From Chloroflexota bacterium (lineage in GTDB: Bacteria; Chloroflexota; Ktedonobacteria; Ktedonobacterales; JACDGC01): a stretch of DNA of 8,396 bases. The stretch is from the NCBI GenBank assembly GCA_021812265.1, contig JAKAOI010000073.1, positions 1 to 8,396 of the forward strand, given 5' to 3'. The notes beneath the pieces were generated by a model, which did not search any database, had not been told where the DNA came from, and worked only from the letters and a program-made list of their open reading frames with translations. This document shows positions 6,209 to 8,396 of this stretch, one piece after another. The stretch's first letter is position 1, and the number at the start of each line of letters is the position of its first letter. A program made the translations under genes and the position numbers.

Positions 6209-6346
6209 CAGGACCTTCGCTTCAGCATGGAACATCGGGGATGTACAAAGGGACGGCGCCACTTGTACGGGGTTCTGGGGTCTCCCCAGACCTCCCTTTG
6301 TTGCAGATACGAGAACCATGCGCTTCTCTTTCCAGCGAAAGTCCTA
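6209..6346. repeat. Structured interspersed repeat, copy 2 (MITE-like)
   Basis: The core at 6210-6345 matches the element at 1623-1757 in the same orientation. The terminal inverted repeats pair at 11 of 13 positions. The TCTGGGG/CCCCAGA hairpin keeps its stem with one loop change, the GAGAA/TTCTC hairpin is identical, and the variable hairpin keeps its GTACAA/TTGTAC stem while its loop has diverged. In copy 1 an AGGG/CCCT extension brackets the GGGG hairpin; here it is GGGG/CCCT, which in RNA swaps an A-U pair for G-U. The pentamer GTTTA occurs at 6204-6208 and 6347-6351, directly flanking the element, and may be a target-site duplication. It lies 75 bp upstream of the rsmG start. No transposase is present. 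Confidence 0.85.
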
Positions 6347-6445
6347 GTTTATATAATTTGTATCATACATCATTTTTCCGCCGGCAATAAAGCAACGCCG
6401 CTGAACGCAAAATACACAAATTTTTGGGCAAACCATAAAAAACAC

Positions 6446-6475
6446 TTGACAAACAAGATGAAAATCTGACATACT
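6446..6475 (+). promoter_or_regulatory. Promoter of the tRNA-Tyr cassette
   Basis: A perfect TTGACA (6446-6451) is followed after 18 bases by CATACT (6470-6475, four of six to TATAAT). The predicted start, about 6482, is 12 bases before the tRNA-Tyr 5' end, as expected for a stable-RNA promoter. It could also drive tRNA-Thr and tuf. Confidence 0.7.
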
Positions 6476-6493
6476 GCACTATGTGGATACTAT

Positions 6494-6576
6494 GGGCAGT
6501 TTCCAGAGCGGCCAAATGGGACAGACTGTAAATTTGTTGGGTTACCCCTTCGGAGGTTCGAATCCTCCACTGCCCA
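6494..6576 (+). tRNA. tRNA-Tyr (anticodon GUA)
   Basis: The acceptor stem GGGCAGT pairs with ACTGCCC (6569-6575). The D arm contains the usual GAGCGGCCAAA loop, and the anticodon stem ACAGA/TTTGT holds the loop CTGTAAA, with GUA at 6528-6530. There is a long variable arm (GGG-TTA-CCC, type II), and the T arm is GGAGG-TTCGAAT-CCTCC. A is the discriminator. CC follows but the next base is T, so the 3' CCA is not fully encoded, unlike the neighbouring tRNA-Thr. Confidence 0.97.
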
Positions 6577-6598
6577 CCTTCAGAAGCAGCGCAACCGG

Positions 6599-6628
6599 TT
6601 TACCCCAAGTTTTTCTTAACAATATACT
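6599..6628 (+). promoter_or_regulatory. Candidate internal promoter before tRNA-Thr
   Basis: TTTACC (four of six to TTGACA) and TATACT (five of six to TATAAT) are 18 bases apart, the same spacing as at the upstream promoter. A start near 6635 would give a primary transcript beginning about 28 bases before tRNA-Thr. The 86-base gap between the two tRNAs leaves room for it. Confidence 0.4.
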
Positions 6629-6662
6629 GCGGTAATATGGAAACGCACTCTGAAACTGGATT

Positions 6663-6737
6663 GCCCGCGTAGCGCAGCGGTAGCGCACAATCTTGGTAAG
6701 GTTGGGGTCATGGGTTCGATTCCCATCGCGGGCTCCA
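6663..6737 (+). tRNA. tRNA-Thr (anticodon GGU), CCA encoded
   Basis: The cloverleaf is complete. The acceptor stem is GCCCGCG/CGCGGGC, the D arm GCGC-AGCGGTA-GCGC, and the anticodon stem CAATC/GGTTG holds the loop TTGGTAA, whose middle bases read GGU. A five-base variable loop follows, then the T arm ATGGG-TTCGATT-CCCAT. The discriminator is T at 6734 and CCA is encoded at 6735-6737. A tRNA-Thr just before tuf is a familiar arrangement in several bacterial phyla. Confidence 0.97.
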
Positions 6738-6741
6738 GCAG

Positions 6742-6788
6742 GTCCCTCCACAAATAACAGATATGTTATAGTGGCGGGACGTTTTCTT
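6742..6788 (+). terminator. Terminator-like hairpin between tRNA-Thr and tuf
   Basis: The stem has three blocks: GTCCC/GGGAC (6742-6746 with 6776-6780), CCAC/GTGG (6748-6751 with 6771-6774) and ATAACA/TGTTAT (6754-6759 with 6764-6769), separated by small mismatches and closed by a GATA loop. GTTTTCTT follows immediately, a T-rich tract. This fits an intrinsic terminator ending the tRNA transcript, or an attenuator that lets part of the polymerases read into tuf. Confidence 0.7.
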
Positions 6789-6910
6789 ATATTCTGCGCG
6801 CGTATCTGCATAAGATAACACGCGCCGCACAGGCGTCCGGTTCTGTGCGCAGTTTCCAAGTTTTGGCCCGGTACAGGGCCGGTTAAAAATAGGAGGATCC
6901 ACTACGGATC
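6789..6910 (+). promoter_or_regulatory. Structured leader of tuf
   Basis: Four hairpins follow each other. The first is TATCT/AGATA (6803-6807 with 6813-6817) with outer GCGCG/CGCGC (6798-6802 with 6821-6825). The second is CGCACAG/CTGTGCG (6826-6832 with 6843-6849), sharing its boundary with the first. The third is GGCCC/GGGCC (6865-6869 with 6876-6880). The fourth is GATCC/GGATC (6896-6900 with 6906-6910), directly before the tuf ATG. CGTCC in the loop of the second hairpin (6834-6838) could pair with GGACG (6777-6781) in the upstream terminator stem. No strong promoter for tuf is visible here; TTATAT-18-TAAGAT at 6787-6816 is weak. Confidence 0.5.
6891..6896 (+). promoter_or_regulatory. 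Shine-Dalgarno of tuf, unusually distant
   Basis: AGGAGG ends 14 bases before the ATG, longer than the usual 5-9. The intervening bases form a 5-bp hairpin (6896-6910) that uses the last G of the AGGAGG, so folding would bring the remaining AGGAG next to the start codon. Confidence 0.65.
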
Positions 6911-8116
6911 ATGGCTAGGCAGAAATTTGAGCGCACGAAACCGCACGTTAATGTAGGCACTATTGGCCACATTGACCACGGCAAAACAACGCTGACCGCA
7001 GCTATTACTAAGGTGCTTGATCGCGCAAAACTTGCAAAGTATACAGCATTCGACCAAATTGATAGAGCGCCGGAAGAAAGAGAACGCGGCATTACCATTA
7101 ATATCGCCCACTTGGAATATGAAACTGAAAAACGCCACTATGCGCACGTAGACTGCCCGGGGCACGCCGACTACATCAAGAACATGATTACCGGCGCGGC
7201 GCAGATGGACGGAGCCATTCTCGTTGTTTCAGCGCCAGATGGCCCCATGCCGCAGACCCGCGAGCATATTTTGCTGGCTCGCCAGGTAGAAGTGCCGGCT
7301 ATGGTCGTTTTCCTGAATAAAGTTGACATGATGGAAGACGAAGAATTGCTGGAACTCGTTGAACTCGAAGTTCGCGAATTGCTGACCAAAAATAAATTCC
7401 CAGGCGATGATGTCCCCTTCATCCGTGGTTCGGCGCTGAAAGCTTTGGAAAGCACCGGCGACCTTTCCCGCAATGACCCAGCGGCAAAGCCGATTTGGGA
7501 TCTGATGGATGCCGTAGACAGCTATATTCCAACACCGGTTCGCCTGACCGATAAACCACTGTTAATGCCTGTTGAAGACGTTTTCAGCATTAAAGGTCGC
7601 GGCACCGTAGTTACCGGGCGTATCGAGCGCGGCCAAGTAAAAATCGGTGACAACGTGGAAATCATTGGTTTCACCGAAAAAGCCCGCACCGTTACCTGCA
7701 CAGGCGTGGAAATGTTCCAAAAAACTCTTGATTACGGCGAAGCCGGCGACAATGTTGGCATGCTTCTGCGCGGTGTAGAGCGCGCAGACGTGGAACGCGG
7801 CCAGGTTGTTGCAAAACCGGGTTCTATTAAACCGTTTACCAAGTTTTCCGCCGAAGTGTATGTGCTTACAAAAGAAGAAGGCGGACGTCACACACCGTTC
7901 AGCAACGGATACCGGCCGCAGTTCTACATCCGCACAACGGATGTCACCGGCGCTATCCAGCTTCCTGAAGGCGTAGAAATCGTCATTCCGGGCGACAACA
8001 TTACCATGTCTGTTGAATTGATTACACCGGTAGCTCTTGAAGAAGGCAGCCGCTTCGCTATTCGCGAAGGCGGACGCACCGTTGGAGCCGGCGTTGTAGT
8101 AAAATGCTTAAGCTAG
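6911..8116 (+). CDS. tuf: Translation elongation factor EF-Tu
   Basis: This 401-residue protein has all the GTPase motifs: G1 GHIDHGKT (19-26), the effector region RGITIN (59-64, T62), G3 DCPGH (81-85), G4 NKVD (136-139) and G5 SAL (174-176). The beta-barrel domains 2 (about 220-300, with [16 protein letters not shown]) and 3 (about 305-401, with [16 protein letters not shown]) complete the factor. It delivers aminoacyl-tRNA to the ribosome. The G1 motif has isoleucine where most bacteria have valine (GHVDHGKT), a mild change. The protein wording and the length close to 400 residues resemble Chloroflexota EF-Tu. The start follows the distant AGGAGG, and no other start fits. The gene is preceded by tRNA-Tyr, tRNA-Thr and a structured leader, and followed by a terminator-like hairpin. 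Whether a second tuf exists elsewhere cannot be told. Confidence 0.99.
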   Translation: MARQKFERTKPHVNVGTIGHIDHGKTTLTAAITKVLDRAKLAKYTAFDQIDRAPEERERGITINIAHLEYETEKRHYAHVDCPGHADYIKNMITGAAQMDGAILVVSAPDGPMPQTREHILLARQVEVPAMVVFLNKVDMMEDEELLELVELEVRELLTKNKFPGDDVPFIRGSALKALESTGDLSRNDPAAKPIWDLMDAVDSYIPTPVRLTDKPLLMPVEDVFSIKGRGTVVTGRIERGQVKIGDNVEIIGFTEKARTVTCTGVEMFQKTLDYGEAGDNVGMLLRGVERADVERGQVVAKPGSIKPFTKFSAEVYVLTKEEGGRHTPFSNGYRPQFYIRTTDVTGAIQLPEGVEIVIPGDNITMSVELITPVALEEGSRFAIREGGRTVGAGVVVKCLS

Positions 8117-8147
8117 TCTCCAGCTTAGTATAGTTCATCCAATCGGT

Positions 8148-8198
8148 GAAAGGGAATCGCAGAGATCCTTCATGGATCAGCTCGGTTCCCTTTCTTTC
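8148..8198 (+). terminator. Terminator after tuf
   Basis: GAAAGGGAA (8148-8156) pairs perfectly with TTCCCTTTC (8186-8194). An inner GATCC/GGATC stem with a TTCAT loop completes a long, partly interrupted hairpin, and TTTCG follows. The T-tract is short, so termination may be partial. A smaller hairpin TAAGCT/AGCTTA overlaps the tuf stop codon. Confidence 0.65.
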
Positions 8199-8315
8199 GT
8201 ATCCGCAAAGCACAACATCTACTTTCGGCAAATTAAACCGATAAAAAATAGCAGCAGCGCATTTCCCTAGAATTGTGGCCTTGTTTCTGCTAAATAGGAG
8301 AGATGTGAGCGTTTA

Positions 8316-8345
8316 TGGACAACGTATACGCTTTTGGGGTACAAT
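8316..8345 (+). promoter_or_regulatory. Promoter of the next operon
   Basis: TGGACA (8316-8321) and TACAAT (8340-8345) each match the consensus at five of six positions and are 18 bases apart. The predicted start near 8352 leaves a leader of about 30 bases before the ATG at 8381. The bases 8199-8315 between the terminator and this promoter show no gene. Confidence 0.6.
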
Positions 8346-8380
8346 AAATTGATACTGTTTGTAGGGAGCATATTTACCTT

Positions 8381-8396
8381 ATGGCGGCTAAAAGAT
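8381..8396 (+). CDS. rpmG: Start of a gene, probably ribosomal protein L33 (cut by the right edge)
   Basis: Only MAAKR is visible. GGGAG lies 12 bases upstream of the ATG and a good promoter precedes it. In many bacteria tuf is followed by rpmG (L33), secE and nusG, and short basic starts such as M-A-x-K-R/K are normal for L33. The name therefore rests mainly on position; five residues cannot prove it, and another small basic protein is possible. Confidence 0.4.

Noticed and set aside
6022..6469. Two plus-strand frames across repeat copy 2 with peptides similar to those of copy 1
   Set aside because: The similarity follows from DNA repeat identity; the frames run into the antisense of rsmG or into intergenic DNA and lack start signals.
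7171..7473. Minus-strand frames inside tuf
   Set aside because: These are shadows produced by the codon bias of a highly expressed gene; the plus-strand frame is unambiguously EF-Tu.

Overview
The window most likely comes from a member of the Chloroflexota (green non-sulfur bacteria and relatives) or a close neighbour, with a moderate, somewhat AT-leaning base composition. The main support is the wording of the EF-Tu protein (401 residues, with a [41 protein letters not shown] style G domain). The order tRNA-Tyr, tRNA-Thr, tuf, then probably rpmG fits but is not specific. No 16S rRNA or other decisive marker is present, so the assignment is inference.

Left part (1-2928, all minus strand). 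A two-component pair occupies 1-1442: an OmpR/PhoB-type response regulator, then a sensor histidine kinase whose start overlaps the regulator's 3' end by 23 bp and which runs off the left edge after its second membrane segment. Upstream of the pair are a candidate promoter, a leader hairpin and the first copy of a short structured repeat. A separate membrane protein (1927-2928) seems to be a duplicated unit of two membrane helices plus a beta-rich domain, possibly of the bacterial PH-like type.

Middle (2929-6133). A noncoding stretch of about 550 bases holds two perfect palindromes and several hairpins. It is followed by a compact plus-strand operon: ybaB/ebfC, recR, a glutaredoxin-like protein and a DUF2085 membrane protein, with gaps of 23, 21 and 40 bp. 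dnaX, often found just upstream of ybaB-recR in bacteria, is not present here. The operon ends 11 bp from the convergent rsmG gene (16S rRNA methyltransferase).

Right part (6134-8396). Upstream of rsmG lies the second repeat copy, then a translation cassette: a strong promoter, tRNA-Tyr(GUA), a second candidate promoter, tRNA-Thr(GGU), a terminator-like hairpin, a highly structured tuf leader, tuf, a terminator, a new promoter and the first codons of what is probably rpmG.

The most unusual content is the pair of 135/136-bp repeats. They have 13-bp terminal inverted repeats and three conserved internal hairpins, carry no protein, and are 93% identical outside one loop; they look like a small non-autonomous mobile element or a structured RNA family. 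Second is the tuf leader, where a terminator-like hairpin is followed by a chain of further hairpins, including one exactly between the Shine-Dalgarno sequence and the AUG. No large new defence or biosynthetic system is visible.
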